A stretch of DNA of 32,569 nucleotides from Rubrivivax benzoatilyticus JA2 = ATCC BAA-35 (GCF_000190375.1 NZ_AEWG01000124.1:7-32575); one strand, 5' to 3'. Counted from the stretch's first letter, positions 15,081 to 23,192 are shown. A program made the numbers and translations. The notes: generated from the sequence alone by a model not told the origin.

Positions 15081-15509
15081 TCAGATCGCCAGCGGCTTGG
15101 GTTGCTGGGCGGTGTGCGGGTGCGTGTCACCAGCGTACACCTTCAGCTTCTTGATCATCGCGTAGCCCAGCGGGCCCTTCGGCAGCATGCCCTTGACGGC
15201 CTTCTCCAGCGCGCGGCCGGGGTGCTTGGCCTGCATGTCCTTGAAGGCGGTGGCGTAGATGCCGCCCGGAAAGCCCGAGTGACGGTAGTAGATCTTGTCG
15301 GTGGCCTTGGTGCCGGTGACGCGGATCTTGTCGGCGTTGACGACGATGATGAAGTCACCGGTGTCGACGTGAGGCGTGTAGATGGCCTTGTGCTTGCCGC
15401 GCAAACGGAGTGCCACTTCGCTGGCGACACGTCCGAGCACCTTATCGGTGGCGTCAATCACGTACCACTCGTGCTTCACCTCGGCCGGCTTGGCGCTGAA
15501 GGTCTTCAT
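15081..15509 (-). CDS. rplM: 50S ribosomal protein L13
   Basis: Early-assembling large-subunit protein of 142 residues, first gene of the rplM-rpsI operon. Diagnostic segments are [59 protein letters not shown] and the signature region [20 protein letters not shown]. Length is normal. The upstream region (15510-15690) is GC-rich and can fold; in E. coli L13 represses its own operon through the mRNA leader, which may also happen here, but I cannot match a known leader motif. Confidence 0.98.
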   Translation of the reverse strand: MKTFSAKPAEVKHEWYVIDATDKVLGRVASEVALRLRGKHKAIYTPHVDTGDFIIVVNADKIRVTGTKATDKIYYRHSGFPGGIYATAFKDMQAKHPGRALEKAVKGMLPKGPLGYAMIKKLKVYAGDTHPHTAQQPKPLAI

Positions 15510-15684
15510 GAGGGGGTCTTCACAATGAGCGCGCCACCGGACGGCGACACGCGTGGGATCGGCTTGAACTTCCCGCCTCCCCTCGGCACCGCTTGTCAGG
15601 GGCGGCCTCTCGGGGCTGGCCGCGGCACCACGGGGGCGCCCGACCTGGACGTGCTTTTCCCAGCCGAAATCGGGAAAGCCCGCG

Positions 15685-15690
15685 AGTATA
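15685..15690 (-). promoter_or_regulatory. Candidate -10 box (TATACT) of the rplM operon
   Basis: On the - strand this reads TATACT, the best -10 match in the gap, about 175 nt upstream of rplM. The -35 is unclear: TTGGCG upstream gives only 13 bp spacing. A start here would give a leader of about 165 nt. Confidence 0.4.
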
Positions 15691-15748
15691 CACGGTTCAG
15701 CGACGCCAACTATCGCCGGTTAGAACGGCAAATTGGGGAGATGGGTCC

Positions 15749-15760
15749 AGGGTTAACCCT
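15749..15760. promoter_or_regulatory. Perfect 12-nt palindrome, possible operator
   Basis: AGGGTTAACCCT is its own reverse complement. It is one of few A+T-centred sites in the gap and lies about 125 nt before the GNAT gene and 60 nt upstream of the rplM -10 candidate. A dimeric repressor site is possible; no regulator gene is adjacent. Confidence 0.3.
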
Positions 15761-15885
15761 AGGTCTTCCGGTAGGATGCGGGCACCCGAGCCGACCCGGC
15801 CTGATGCCGGTCGAGCCCAAGCCCAAGGGGCGGCGGACTCCGCATCGCCCCTGGAAGTGCCCAGAAGCAGTCGTTGGGGGCCCCG

Positions 15886-16956
15886 ATGAAGACCGATTCC
15901 GAAATGCCCGGGCCTGCGCCCGACGCCGCTGCGCAGCAGTGGGTGCCGATCCGCAAGCTCGCCGACCGCCACCGGCCGCGCGTGCTGCAGCACCTGCTGG
16001 GGCTCGAGGGCCGGGACCGCTACCTGCGTTTCGGCTACGCGGCGGGCGATCACCAGATCGAGCAGTACGTCGCCCGGCTGGACTTCGAGCGTGACGAGCT
16101 CTTCGGCGTCTTCAACCGCCGCCTCGAACTGGTCGCGGTCGCCCACCTCGCCCACCTGGGCGACAGCGACCGGCCCGGTGCCGAAGCGGAGTTCGGCGTC
16201 TCGGTCTCGGCGCGCGCCCGCGGGCGCGGCTGGGGCTCGCGCCTGTTCGCGCTGTGCACCGTGCACGCCCGCAACCGCGGCGTCTACACGCTGCTGATCC
16301 ACGCGCTGGCCGAGAACTCCGCAATGCTGCGCATCGCCCGCAACGCCGGCGCCGAGGTCGGCTTCGACGGCCCGGACGCGGTCGCCCGCGTCTACCTGCC
16401 GCCGCAGGACATCGCGTCGCACGTCGAAGCGATGGTCGAGCAGCAGGTCGCCGACCTCGACTACGGCCTCAAGCGGCACGCCCGGCGCTTCGACCGCTGG
16501 CTGAACCTGTGGGGCAGCGTCGGCACGCTCCCCGACCTCGGGGACGCGAACGTGTCGCATGCCGCGCGCCGGGGGGGCGGTGCGACCGCGGGCCGACGCC
16601 CCCGGTTTAACATCGACCACGCATCGGCCGCGGTCCGGCGGTGCCTCCCGAGATGCCGCCCGCCCTGCCCTGGATCCTCAGCTCGATCGCCTTCGCCCTG
16701 CTCGGGGGCGCGGCGGCGCTGTGGTTCATCCGGCCGCGCAGCGGCGCCGAACCCGAGCCTTCACCCGACGGGCTGTTCGCCGCCCGGCCGGTCTTCGACG
16801 CCGTCGAGCGCCGCGTGCACCGCGAACTGCGCGCGGCCCTGCCCGACCAGCTGGTGCTGGCACGCGTGCCGCTGCGCCGCTTCTGCCGCCCGCTGGAGCC
16901 GCAGCACGCGCGCCCCTTCATGGCGCGCATGGCACCGCTGGACGTGGCTTTCCTGA
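15886..16956 (+). CDS. GNAT-family N-acetyltransferase with abnormal out-of-frame tail
   Basis: Residues about 20-175 form a GNAT domain: LRFGYAAGDHQIEQYV, the acetyl-CoA loop ARGRGWGSRLF (about 111-121) and NSAMLRIARNAGAEVGF, the usual last helix-strand unit. Its substrate is unknown. A helical extension follows (VEAMVEQQVADLDYGLKRHARRFDRWLNLW, 180-209). From about residue 229 the protein becomes Arg/Ser/Pro/Cys-rich and overlaps the next gene by about 300 nt, so I think the true product ends earlier. A run of seven G (16571-16577) marks the change: one extra G would bring TAA at 16608-16610 into frame, giving about 241 residues. Either an indel or an assembly error is likely. ATG 15886 is preferred over TTG 15874. 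The DUF2726 and SrkA genes follow. Confidence 0.75.
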   Translation: MKTDSEMPGPAPDAAAQQWVPIRKLADRHRPRVLQHLLGLEGRDRYLRFGYAAGDHQIEQYVARLDFERDELFGVFNRRLELVAVAHLAHLGDSDRPGAEAEFGVSVSARARGRGWGSRLFALCTVHARNRGVYTLLIHALAENSAMLRIARNAGAEVGFDGPDAVARVYLPPQDIASHVEAMVEQQVADLDYGLKRHARRFDRWLNLWGSVGTLPDLGDANVSHAARRGGGATAGRRPRFNIDHASAAVRRCLPRCRPPCPGSSARSPSPCSGARRRCGSSGRAAAPNPSLHPTGCSPPGRSSTPSSAACTANCARPCPTSWCWHACRCAASAARWSRSTRAPSWRAWHRWTWLS

Positions 16957-17378
16957 TCTGCAGCGGTAGCGGGCGCGTGCTCGCCGCGATCGACCTCGAG
17001 CGCAGCGAGGACCCGGCGGTGCTCGAGCAGCGCCGCTTCAAGGCCGAGCTGCTGGGCGCCTGCCGCGTGCGCTACCTGCGCTGCCTGCCCGAGGCGATGC
17101 CGGATGCCGAGGAGCTCAGGCGCCTCGTCGACGCCGGCGCGCCGGCGCGCGACCGCGGCACGCCCGAACGCCCGCCGATCCCGCCGCGCAGGCGCGAGCA
17201 CCACGTCTGGATCGAGACCGCGCCGGCGCCGCTGGCCGAGACCTCGTGGGTCGGCGAGCCCCCCGCCGCACCGGCGCCACCGGCCACGCCACCGGCGCCA
17301 CCCTGGGTCACGCCGAGCCGCCGCTCGACGGATCACCGCGCGCGCGACGTCCGCGGCCTGCCCTCCCGCCGGCACTGA
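16653..17378 (+). CDS. DUF2726 domain protein with N-terminal membrane anchor
   Basis: Protein of 241 residues with one N-terminal hydrophobic helix (LPWILSSIAFALLGGAAALWFI, residues about 8-29), then a cytoplasmic domain resembling DUF2726 (about 48-160): VFDAVERRVHRELRAALP, LVLARVPLRRF, PLDVAFLICSGSGRVLAAIDLERS and RFKAELLGACRVRYLRC. The core resembles restriction-endonuclease-like folds such as NERD/DUF2726, whose function is unknown. Residues 160-241 are a proline- and arginine-rich, probably disordered tail with PAPPATPPAPP repeats. GTG 16641 is an alternative start 12 nt earlier; neither has a clear ribosome-binding site. It sits 5 nt before the SrkA gene. Confidence 0.78.
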   Translation: MPPALPWILSSIAFALLGGAAALWFIRPRSGAEPEPSPDGLFAARPVFDAVERRVHRELRAALPDQLVLARVPLRRFCRPLEPQHARPFMARMAPLDVAFLICSGSGRVLAAIDLERSEDPAVLEQRRFKAELLGACRVRYLRCLPEAMPDAEELRRLVDAGAPARDRGTPERPPIPPRRREHHVWIETAPAPLAETSWVGEPPAAPAPPATPPAPPWVTPSRRSTDHRARDVRGLPSRRH

Positions 17379-17383
17379 GGCCG

Positions 17384-18376
17384 ATGTCCGGACCCGGCTA
17401 CGCCGATCTGACACCGCAGCAGGTGCTCGACGCGCTCGACGCGGTGGGGCTGCGCGGCGACGGTCGCATCCTGCAGCTCAACTCCTACGAGAACCGCGTC
17501 TTCCAGCTGTTCCTGGAGGACGGCAGCGCGGTCGTCGCCAAGTTCTACCGCCCCGGGCGCTGGAGCGATGCGCAGATCCTCGAGGAGCATGCCTTCGCGC
17601 TCGAGCTCGCCGCCGCCGAGGTGCCGGTGGTGCCGCCGCTGGTGCTGGCAGCGGCCGAAGACGGCACGGCGCTGGCCGGCACGCCGCCGACGCTGGCGCT
17701 GCGCGGTGCGCACCGCTGGTCGGTGTCGGCACGCTGCGCCGGGCGTGAACCCGAGCTCGACGATCCCGAGACGCTGCGCCGCATCGGCCGGTTCATCGGC
17801 CGGCTGCACGCCGTCGGCCGGCGCCGCCCGTTCGAGCACCGCCACCGGCTCGACGCGCGCCGCGACGGCCGCCGTGCGCTGGCCGTGCTGCTCGAAGGCG
17901 GTTTCGTGCCCGCCGACCAGCGCCCGGCCTGGTTGTCCAGCTGCGAACAGGCGCTGGCCGCGGTCGAGGCCGCGTTCGACGCCGCGCAGCCGCTGGCCAC
18001 GCTGCGCCTGCACGGCGATTGCCACCCCGGCAACGTGCTCTGGCGCGACGGCGCGCCGCACGTCGTCGACCTCGACGACGCGATGCAGGGCCCGGCGGTG
18101 CAGGATCTGTGGATGCTGGTCTCGGGCGACCGCTCGACGATCGCCCGCCAGCTCGACCTGCTGCTCTCCGGCTACGAGGAGTTCAGCGAGTTCGACGACC
18201 GCGAACGCGCGCTGATCGAGCCGCTGCGCACGCTGCGCATGGTGCGCCACGCAGCCTGGCTGGCCGAACGCTGGGGCGACCCCAGCTTCCCGATCAACTT
18301 CCCGTATTTCGGAACGTCGGCCTACTGGTCGCAGCAGACGACGCAGCTGCGCGAGCAGCTCGAGGCGATGGCCTGA
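17384..18376 (+). CDS. srkA: SrkA/YihE-type serine/threonine protein kinase
   Basis: Stress-response kinase of 330 residues with the aminoglycoside-phosphotransferase/choline-kinase fold, shown in E. coli (YihE/SrkA) to counter programmed death and envelope stress. Motifs visible: the N-terminal LNSYENRVFQL typical of SrkA, the ATP-binding lysine in VVAKFYRPGRW (K53), the catalytic loop LHGDCHPGNVLW (H210-N217, Brenner motif with D212 and N217), and VVDLDDAMQGP (the DFD-like metal site, D229-D232), followed by the SrkA-typical WMLVSG and FPYFGTSAYWSQQ. It is the last gene of the GNAT/DUF2726 group and ends before a strong bidirectional terminator. Confidence 0.93.
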   Translation: MSGPGYADLTPQQVLDALDAVGLRGDGRILQLNSYENRVFQLFLEDGSAVVAKFYRPGRWSDAQILEEHAFALELAAAEVPVVPPLVLAAAEDGTALAGTPPTLALRGAHRWSVSARCAGREPELDDPETLRRIGRFIGRLHAVGRRRPFEHRHRLDARRDGRRALAVLLEGGFVPADQRPAWLSSCEQALAAVEAAFDAAQPLATLRLHGDCHPGNVLWRDGAPHVVDLDDAMQGPAVQDLWMLVSGDRSTIARQLDLLLSGYEEFSEFDDRERALIEPLRTLRMVRHAAWLAERWGDPSFPINFPYFGTSAYWSQQTTQLREQLEAMA

Positions 18377-18378
18377 CG

Positions 18379-18403
18379 CGCCCGCGGCGCGCGGCCGCGG
18401 GCG
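18379..18403. terminator. Bidirectional hairpin terminator between srkA and lipoprotein gene
   Basis: CGCCCGCGGC (18379-18388) pairs perfectly with 18394-18403 around a 5-nt loop. It occupies the 40-nt gap between two convergent genes. No T-run, as is common in high-GC genomes. Confidence 0.6.
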
Positions 18404-18416
18404 TCGCGGCCACCGC

Positions 18417-19451
18417 TCAGGGCGGCGGCAGCACGGTGTAGACCGGCACGCCGCCCGAGGGCTGCGGGTAGGTCGCGAGGATGTCGTAGCTGGCGAGCGT
18501 GCCGCCGGACTCGGTGATGACGGCGCGGTAGCGGACCGTCGTCGCCGTCGTCGACTGCACGCTGACGGTGATCGTGCGGGTGCCGACGGAGACGGCCGCG
18601 CTGCTGCCGGCCACGGGCCGCCCGTCCACACGCTGCCAGCTGGCGAAGCCGACGTCGACGTAGGCTCCGGCCTGCGCCGGGTGCTCCAGCCGCACCGTGC
18701 CGGCGGAGATGACGGCCGCGCCGCCGGAGCTGCCGACCTCGAGTGCGGTGTAGCGCACGCCGTCGGCCGTCAGCTGCAGGCCGACGTTCGACTGCTGCAG
18801 CCGCGCCGAGAAGTCGATCGGACCGTACGCGACGTCGCCGACGCTGCCTTGCAGGCCGTCGAAGGTGATGCGCAGGGAGTCGCCGACGCGGAAACCGACC
18901 AGGAAATCGAACGAGGTCTCGAAGTCGATGCGCAGGCCGCCGTCGAGGGTGACGGCCTCGGCACCGCTGCCGAAGGCGATGCTGCGGAAGTCGAGCGCCA
19001 GGTAACGACCGGCCGCGACCTGGTCAGCCGCCAGGTCGAAGTCGCTGCTGACGGCGATCGTGCCGGCGCAGGGCATGACCTCGAAGACGTCGTAGCAGGT
19101 CGCCGTCCCGGAGTCCTGGGCCTGCACCGTGCCCGCGGCCTTGGCGCCGGCCCGGCCGGACACCGTGGCGTCGTCGCCCAGCAGGAAGTCAAGGCCGAGC
19201 AGCGAAGCCTGGGCGTCGATCGCCCGGTCGGCAGCCGCCACTGCCGCGCGCACGCCGCCGATGGCGCCGTCCGAAGTCACGTCGATCGTGGCTGCCGCGG
19301 TGGGCGGCGCTTCGACACCGTCACCGTAGCTCGTGCCGCCACCGCCACCACCGCCGCAGGCCGCCAGCGCAGCCGTCACCAGCGTCGTCCCCACGAAGCG
19401 CCAACCACGACCGGCTGGTCGCGACGGGCGTCCGATGATCTCGTTCAACAT
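18417..19451 (-). CDS. Putative lipoprotein of unknown function
   Basis: I do not recognise this 344-residue protein. It has a lipoprotein signal with LAAC lipobox (TTLVTAALAAC, Cys32) followed directly by seven glycines, a flexible linker common in Burkholderiales lipoproteins. There is no Asp after the cysteine, so outer-membrane sorting is likely. The mature part is Ala/Gly/Ser/Thr/Val-rich and looks beta-rich: alternating hydrophobic strands such as LRIDFETSFDFLVGFRVGDSLRITFDGL and RTITVSVQSTTATTVRYRAVI. Two cysteines, C119 and C128, could form a disulfide. ATG 19451 is well supported by AGGAGG 5 nt upstream; a GTG at 19472 is rejected. It stands alone, downstream of nothing obvious, and faces srkA. 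Confidence 0.82.
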   Translation of the reverse strand: MLNEIIGRPSRPAGRGWRFVGTTLVTAALAACGGGGGGGTSYGDGVEAPPTAAATIDVTSDGAIGGVRAAVAAADRAIDAQASLLGLDFLLGDDATVSGRAGAKAAGTVQAQDSGTATCYDVFEVMPCAGTIAVSSDFDLAADQVAAGRYLALDFRSIAFGSGAEAVTLDGGLRIDFETSFDFLVGFRVGDSLRITFDGLQGSVGDVAYGPIDFSARLQQSNVGLQLTADGVRYTALEVGSSGGAAVISAGTVRLEHPAQAGAYVDVGFASWQRVDGRPVAGSSAAVSVGTRTITVSVQSTTATTVRYRAVITESGGTLASYDILATYPQPSGGVPVYTVLPPP

Positions 19452-19527
19452 CAAGGCCTCCTGCCGGGGCACCCCCGGACGATTCCGCCGGATTCGTGCC
19501 TCGCACCATTCCGACGGGCAGGATGCT

Positions 19528-19547
19528 AGGCCCGCGGCGGCGGGCCT
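19528..19547. other. Hairpin between htpG and lipoprotein gene
   Basis: AGGCCCGC (19528-19535) pairs with 19540-19547 over a 4-nt loop. With the hairpin at 19574-19596 it separates htpG from the lipoprotein gene downstream on the same strand, so it may be a second htpG terminator. Confidence 0.45.
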
Positions 19548-19573
19548 TCACCCCCCGGACAGGCAGTGTTGCC

Positions 19574-19596
19574 GCCGCGCCAACGCCGGGCGCGGC
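19574..19596 (-). terminator. Probable htpG terminator
   Basis: GCCGCGCC (19574-19581) pairs with 19589-19596 around a 7-nt loop, 13 nt beyond the htpG stop on the - strand. GC-rich, without a clear T-run. Confidence 0.5.
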
Positions 19597-19608
19597 GCGG
19601 ACGCGAAC

Positions 19609-21477
19609 TCAGCCGACCAGCATGCGGTTGACGCGCTGCACGTAGGCCGCCGGGTCTTCCAGCTGCCCGCCTTCGGCCAGCAGCGCCTGGTCGAACAGGA
19701 TCTGCGCGAGGTCGTCGAAGCGCGCATCGCCGTCCAGCCGCTTGACCAGCGGATGCTCGGCGTTGACTTCCAGGATCGGCAGCGACTTCGGCGCGCTCTG
19801 GCCGGCCTGCTTCAGCAGCCGCGCCAGATGCGAGCTCATGTCGCCTTCGTCGGCGACGATGCAGGCCGGCGAGTCGACGAGTCGCGTCGTCGTGCGCACG
19901 TCCTTGGCACGCGCCTTCAGCGTCTCCTTCAGGCGCTCGAGCACCGGCTTGAAGGCCTCGGCGGTCTGCTCGGCGGCCTTCTTCTCCTCCTCGTCCTGCA
20001 GCTTGCCCAGGTCGACGCCGCCCTTGGCGACGCTCTGCAGCGGCTTGCCGTCGAACTCGTAGAGGTGCGAGAGCATCCACTCGTCGACGCGGTCGGTCAG
20101 CAGCAGGACCTCGATGCCCTTCTTGCGGAAGATCTCCAGCTGCGGGCTGCTCTTGGCCGCGGCCAGCGTGTCGGCGGTGATGTAGTAGATCGCCTCCTGG
20201 CCTTCCTTCATGCGCGCCACGTAGTCGGCGAAACCGACGCCCGAGTCGGCCTGCGTCGACGCGAAGCGCAGCAGCTTGGCCAGGCGCTCCTGGTTGGCGT
20301 GGTCCTCGCCGATGCCTTCCTTCAGCACGGCGCCGAACTGCTGCCAGAACTCGGCGTACTTGTCCTTCTGGTTCTCGGCCACGTCCTCCAGCATCGCCAG
20401 CACGCGCTTGGTGCTGCCTTCGCGGATCGCCTTCACGTCGCGGCTTTCCTGCAGCAGCTCGCGGCTGACGTTCAGCGGCAGGTCGGCCGAGTCGATCACG
20501 CCCTTGACGAAGCGCAGGTACACCGGCATCAGCGCCTCGGCGTCGTCCATGATGAAGACGCGCTTGACGTAGAGCTTCACGCCGCCGCGCTTGTCGCGGT
20601 TCCACAGGTCGAACGGCGCCTTGGCCGGCACGTACAGCAGCTGCGTGTACTCGGTGCGGCCCTCGACGCGGTTGTGCGTGTAGGCCAGCGGCGCCTCGCT
20701 GTCGTAGGAGATCTGCTTGTAGAACTCCTGGTACTCGGCGTCGGTGACGTCGCTCTTGGAGCGCGCCCACAGCGCGGCAGCCTTGTTGACGGCCTCCCAC
20801 TCGTCGGTGGTGACCTGCTCCTTCTTCTCGTCGTCCCAGCGCTGCTTGGGCATCAGCACCGGCAGCGAGATGTGGTCGCTGTACTTGCTGATGATGCTGC
20901 GCAGCTTCCACGCCGCGAGGAACTCGTCCTCGCCGTCGCGCAGGTGCAGGATGACGTCGGTGCCGCGCTCGGGGCGGTGGATGGTCTCGACCTCGAACTC
21001 GCCGGTGCCTTCGCTGGACCAGCGCACGCCCTGCTCGGCCGGCAGGCCGGCGCGGCGGGTCTCGACGGTGATGCGGTCGGCGACGATGAAGCCCGAGTAG
21101 AAGCCGACGCCGAACTGGCCGATCAGGTTGGCGTCCTTCTTCTGCTCGCCTTCGAGCGCGGCCATGAACTCGCGCGTGCCGCTCTTGGCGATCGTGCCCA
21201 GGTGCTGCACGGCCTCGTCGGCGCTCATGCCGATGCCGTTGTCGTGGATGGTGATCGTCTTCTTCTCGGCATCGAAGCTGACGCGGATCTCCAGGTCGGG
21301 GTCGTCCTCGTACAGCTCGGCCTTGTCCAGCGCCTCGAAGCGCAGCTTGTCGCAGGCGTCCGACGCGTTGGACACGAGCTCGCGAAGGAAGATCTCCTTG
21401 TTCGAGTACAGCGAATGCGTCACGAGGTGCAGGATCTGCTTGACCTCGGCCTGGAACGACAGGGTTTGCTTGTCCAT
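19609..21477 (-). CDS. htpG: Molecular chaperone HtpG (Hsp90)
   Basis: ATP-dependent dimeric chaperone of 622 residues. The GHKL ATPase domain shows [15 protein letters not shown] (N-box with the catalytic Glu and Asn), [17 protein letters not shown] and [15 protein letters not shown] (lid and nucleotide glycine loop). The middle domain includes [20 protein letters not shown] with the conserved arginine, and the C-terminal dimerisation domain is complete. Length matches E. coli HtpG (624). The acidic linker of eukaryotic Hsp90 is absent, as expected. The start ATG 21477 ([16 protein letters not shown]) is the family start. A sigma-32-like promoter lies about 54-81 nt upstream. Confidence 0.98.
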   Translation of the reverse strand: MDKQTLSFQAEVKQILHLVTHSLYSNKEIFLRELVSNASDACDKLRFEALDKAELYEDDPDLEIRVSFDAEKKTITIHDNGIGMSADEAVQHLGTIAKSGTREFMAALEGEQKKDANLIGQFGVGFYSGFIVADRITVETRRAGLPAEQGVRWSSEGTGEFEVETIHRPERGTDVILHLRDGEDEFLAAWKLRSIISKYSDHISLPVLMPKQRWDDEKKEQVTTDEWEAVNKAAALWARSKSDVTDAEYQEFYKQISYDSEAPLAYTHNRVEGRTEYTQLLYVPAKAPFDLWNRDKRGGVKLYVKRVFIMDDAEALMPVYLRFVKGVIDSADLPLNVSRELLQESRDVKAIREGSTKRVLAMLEDVAENQKDKYAEFWQQFGAVLKEGIGEDHANQERLAKLLRFASTQADSGVGFADYVARMKEGQEAIYYITADTLAAAKSSPQLEIFRKKGIEVLLLTDRVDEWMLSHLYEFDGKPLQSVAKGGVDLGKLQDEEEKKAAEQTAEAFKPVLERLKETLKARAKDVRTTTRLVDSPACIVADEGDMSSHLARLLKQAGQSAPKSLPILEVNAEHPLVKRLDGDARFDDLAQILFDQALLAEGGQLEDPAAYVQRVNRMLVG

Positions 21478-21530
21478 GGTGTTGGCGGCGAGTAGTGGCT
21501 CCGCCCGGCGAAACCGGGCACGGCGATGCA

Positions 21531-21558
21531 CAGTGGGGGCGCCGCGGCGCCCTTCAAG
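21531..21558 (-). promoter_or_regulatory. Sigma-32-like heat-shock promoter of htpG
   Basis: On the - strand CTTGAA (21558-21553) is followed after 14 nt by CCCCACTG (21538-21531), close to the RpoH consensus CTTGAA...CCCCATnT (one clear mismatch in each wing of the -10). The spacer is part of a perfect 16-nt palindrome (GGGCGCCG and its complement). The position, about 54 nt before the htpG start, fits a heat-shock gene. Confidence 0.65.
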
Positions 21559-21606
21559 AGGGGCGGGATTGTCGCCTGTGCGCCCGCGGGGGCGCCGTGC
21601 GGCGCA

Positions 21607-22311
21607 TCAGGCCGCCAGCCAGGCGCCCAGCGCGGCGTTGACGGCCGCCGGCGACTCCAGCGGCGCCATGTGGCCGCAGCGGCCGATGACGACGTGCGAA
21701 GCGCCGGGGATGCGCCGGCGCATCTCGGCGTGGGTCTCGGGCGGCGTCAGGCGGTCGTCGCTGCCGGTCAGCAGCAGCGTCGTGCAGCGCAGCTGCGGCA
21801 GCAGCGGCGAATGGTCGGGGCGTGCCAGCAAGGCCTCGATCTGGGCCTCGAAGACGGCCGGCGTGCGCCGCGCGAACATCTCGACGACGGTGTCGACGAC
21901 CGGGCCGGGGCGGCGGCTCTCGTGCACCGCGCCCTGCACCCAGTCCAGCGCCATCGCACGCATGCCGTCGCGGCGCGCCAGCTCCAGGAAACGCAGGCGC
22001 GCGGCACGTTCGGCGGCGCCGGCATCACCGCCAGGCAGCGGCAGGCAGCCGGTGTTCAGCAGCGCCAGGCGCTGCACGCGTTCGGGCGCACGATGGCAGA
22101 TCTCCAGCGCCACGCGCCCGCCCATCGAATGCCCGGCGATGGCCAGCGGCCCAGGCGGCGCGGCGGCGAGCGCGGCTTCGGCCATCGCGGCGATCGAACG
22201 GGACTCGCCGTACTCGGCGACAGTGCAGGACGCCGGCAAGTCGCGGCTCTGCGGGCGCCAGAGATCGGCGTCGCACAGCAGGCCGGGCAGCAGCAGCAGG
22301 GACGGCTTCAT
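21607..22311 (-). CDS. Alpha/beta hydrolase
   Basis: Soluble hydrolase of 234 residues with a complete triad: nucleophile in AIAGHSMGGRVALE (GHSMG), acid in LLTGSDDRLTPP, and histidine in GRCGHMAPLESPAAV (GHxxPxExP). The start LLLLPGLLCDADLWRPQSRDL, with the LLPGLLCD oxyanion segment, resembles the short-chain PGLLCD group of esterase/carboxylesterase-like enzymes. The substrate is unknown. ATG 22311 has GGAGGAG 6 nt upstream, which decides against the upstream ATG at 22326. It lies 129 nt upstream of htpG on the same strand and 82 nt after bfd. No signal peptide is seen. Confidence 0.9.
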   Translation of the reverse strand: MKPSLLLLPGLLCDADLWRPQSRDLPASCTVAEYGESRSIAAMAEAALAAAPPGPLAIAGHSMGGRVALEICHRAPERVQRLALLNTGCLPLPGGDAGAAERAARLRFLELARRDGMRAMALDWVQGAVHESRRPGPVVDTVVEMFARRTPAVFEAQIEALLARPDHSPLLPQLRCTTLLLTGSDDRLTPPETHAEMRRRIPGASHVVIGRCGHMAPLESPAAVNAALGAWLAA

Positions 22312-22393
22312 CCGGGGCTCCTCCATCGACGTGCCAGTCATTCTGGCGCGCCGCGCGGCGGTGCGGATTGAGCCAGCGACAGAGGCCCGTCGT

Positions 22394-22600
22394 TCAGGCC
22401 GCCTGCGTGGACCCCGCTTCCGCGACGCCCGCATGGCGGGCCAGCGCCGTGTCGAAGACCTCGCGCGCGCAGTCGTGGCAGCAGCCGCAGGAGGAGGCGA
22501 CACGCAGATCGTCCTGCAGCACGTCGAAGCAGCGCGTGCCGGTCTGCACGGCGGCGGCGATGTCGCGGTCCGAGACGCGGTGGCAGAGGCAGACGATCAT
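22394..22600 (-). CDS. bfd: Bacterioferritin-associated ferredoxin
   Basis: Small [2Fe-2S] protein of 68 residues that reduces the haem of bacterioferritin to release stored iron. Cluster ligands are C4 and C6 (VCLCHRVS) and C38/C41 in the SSCGCCHDC segment, which also has extra cysteines C40 and C44 compared with E. coli Bfd. The N-terminal MIVCLCHRVSDRDI is diagnostic. ATG 22600 has AGGAG at 8-nt spacing. It sits directly downstream of bfr, its partner, with an 89-nt gap that holds a Fur-like box, so it is probably induced separately when iron is low. Confidence 0.93.
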   Translation of the reverse strand: MIVCLCHRVSDRDIAAAVQTGTRCFDVLQDDLRVASSCGCCHDCAREVFDTALARHAGVAEAGSTQAA

Positions 22601-22635
22601 GGGCGCGACTCCTGTCGGAATGCGCCGGATCGTAA

Positions 22636-22664
22636 GCTAAATGCGAATCCGTCTCAATAGACAA
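22636..22664 (-). promoter_or_regulatory. Fur-box-like operator in the bfd promoter
   Basis: AATGCGAATCCGTCTCAAT (22640-22658) resembles the inverted-repeat Fur box AATGAGAATCATTCTCATT at 15 of 19 positions. On the - strand it fills the 17-nt spacer between TTGTCT (-35, 22664-22659) and TTTAGC (-10, 22641-22636), an ideal place for repression. This arrangement suggests iron-repressed bfd. Confidence 0.6.
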
Positions 22665-22689
22665 GCTCGCAGCAGGGACTCCAGGCGAC

Positions 22690-23166
22690 TCAGGACGCCT
22701 CGCCCATCTGCGACTGCAGGTAGTTCGGCTCGCCGACCTTGCCGACCAGCTCGAGCTGGGTCTCGAGGTGGTCGATGTGTTCCTCGGTGGCCTCGAGGAT
22801 GTCCTCGAGCAGCTCGCGGCTGACGTAGTCGCGCACCGACTCGCAGTGCGCGATGGCCTCCTTCAGCTGTGCCTGCGAGGCGAGCTCGAGCTTCAGGTCG
22901 CATTCGAGAACCTCGACGACGGTCTCGCCGATCAGCAGCTTGCCCAGGTCCTGCAGGTTGGGCAGGCCTTCGAGCACGAGGATGCGGTCGACGATCTTGT
23001 CGGCGTGCTTCATCTCCTCGATCGACTCTTCGTACTCGTGTTTCGCCATGCGCGCGAAGCCCCAGTTCTTCAGCATGCGGTAGTGCAGGAAGTACTGGTT
23101 GATCGCGGTGAGCTCGTTCTTGAGCTGGCGGTTCAGGTGCTCGAGTACGACGGTATCGCCCTTCAT
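22690..23166 (-). CDS. bfr: Bacterioferritin
   Basis: 24-mer haem ferritin subunit of 158 residues storing iron as ferric mineral. Ferroxidase ligands E18, E51, H54, E94 and H130 and the haem ligand M52 can be placed ([44 protein letters not shown]). The residue corresponding to E. coli Glu127 is Thr127 in the sequence EATEEHID; acidic residues sit at 128 and 129 instead. Length and the C-terminus NYLQSQM are typical of betaproteobacterial Bfr. The start has GGAG about 9 nt upstream. bfd follows downstream; the LysE exporter lies upstream on the same strand after a hairpin. Confidence 0.96.
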   Translation of the reverse strand: MKGDTVVLEHLNRQLKNELTAINQYFLHYRMLKNWGFARMAKHEYEESIEEMKHADKIVDRILVLEGLPNLQDLGKLLIGETVVEVLECDLKLELASQAQLKEAIAHCESVRDYVSRELLEDILEATEEHIDHLETQLELVGKVGEPNYLQSQMGEAS

Positions 23167-23192
23167 GGCCGTGGCTCCATCCGGTGGGGGGG

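Larger units (their letters stand above)
15510..15885. other. Divergent intergenic region between rplM and GNAT gene
   Basis: This 376-nt gap holds no convincing gene. The rplM side includes a GC-rich leader with an imperfect hairpin (GCC-CCCT around 15576-15581 facing AGGGG-GGC near 15597-15605) and a candidate -10 box at 15685-15690. The right half has a perfect 12-nt palindrome at 15749-15760 and TAGGAT at 15772-15777, a possible -10 of the GNAT gene. Confidence 0.5.
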
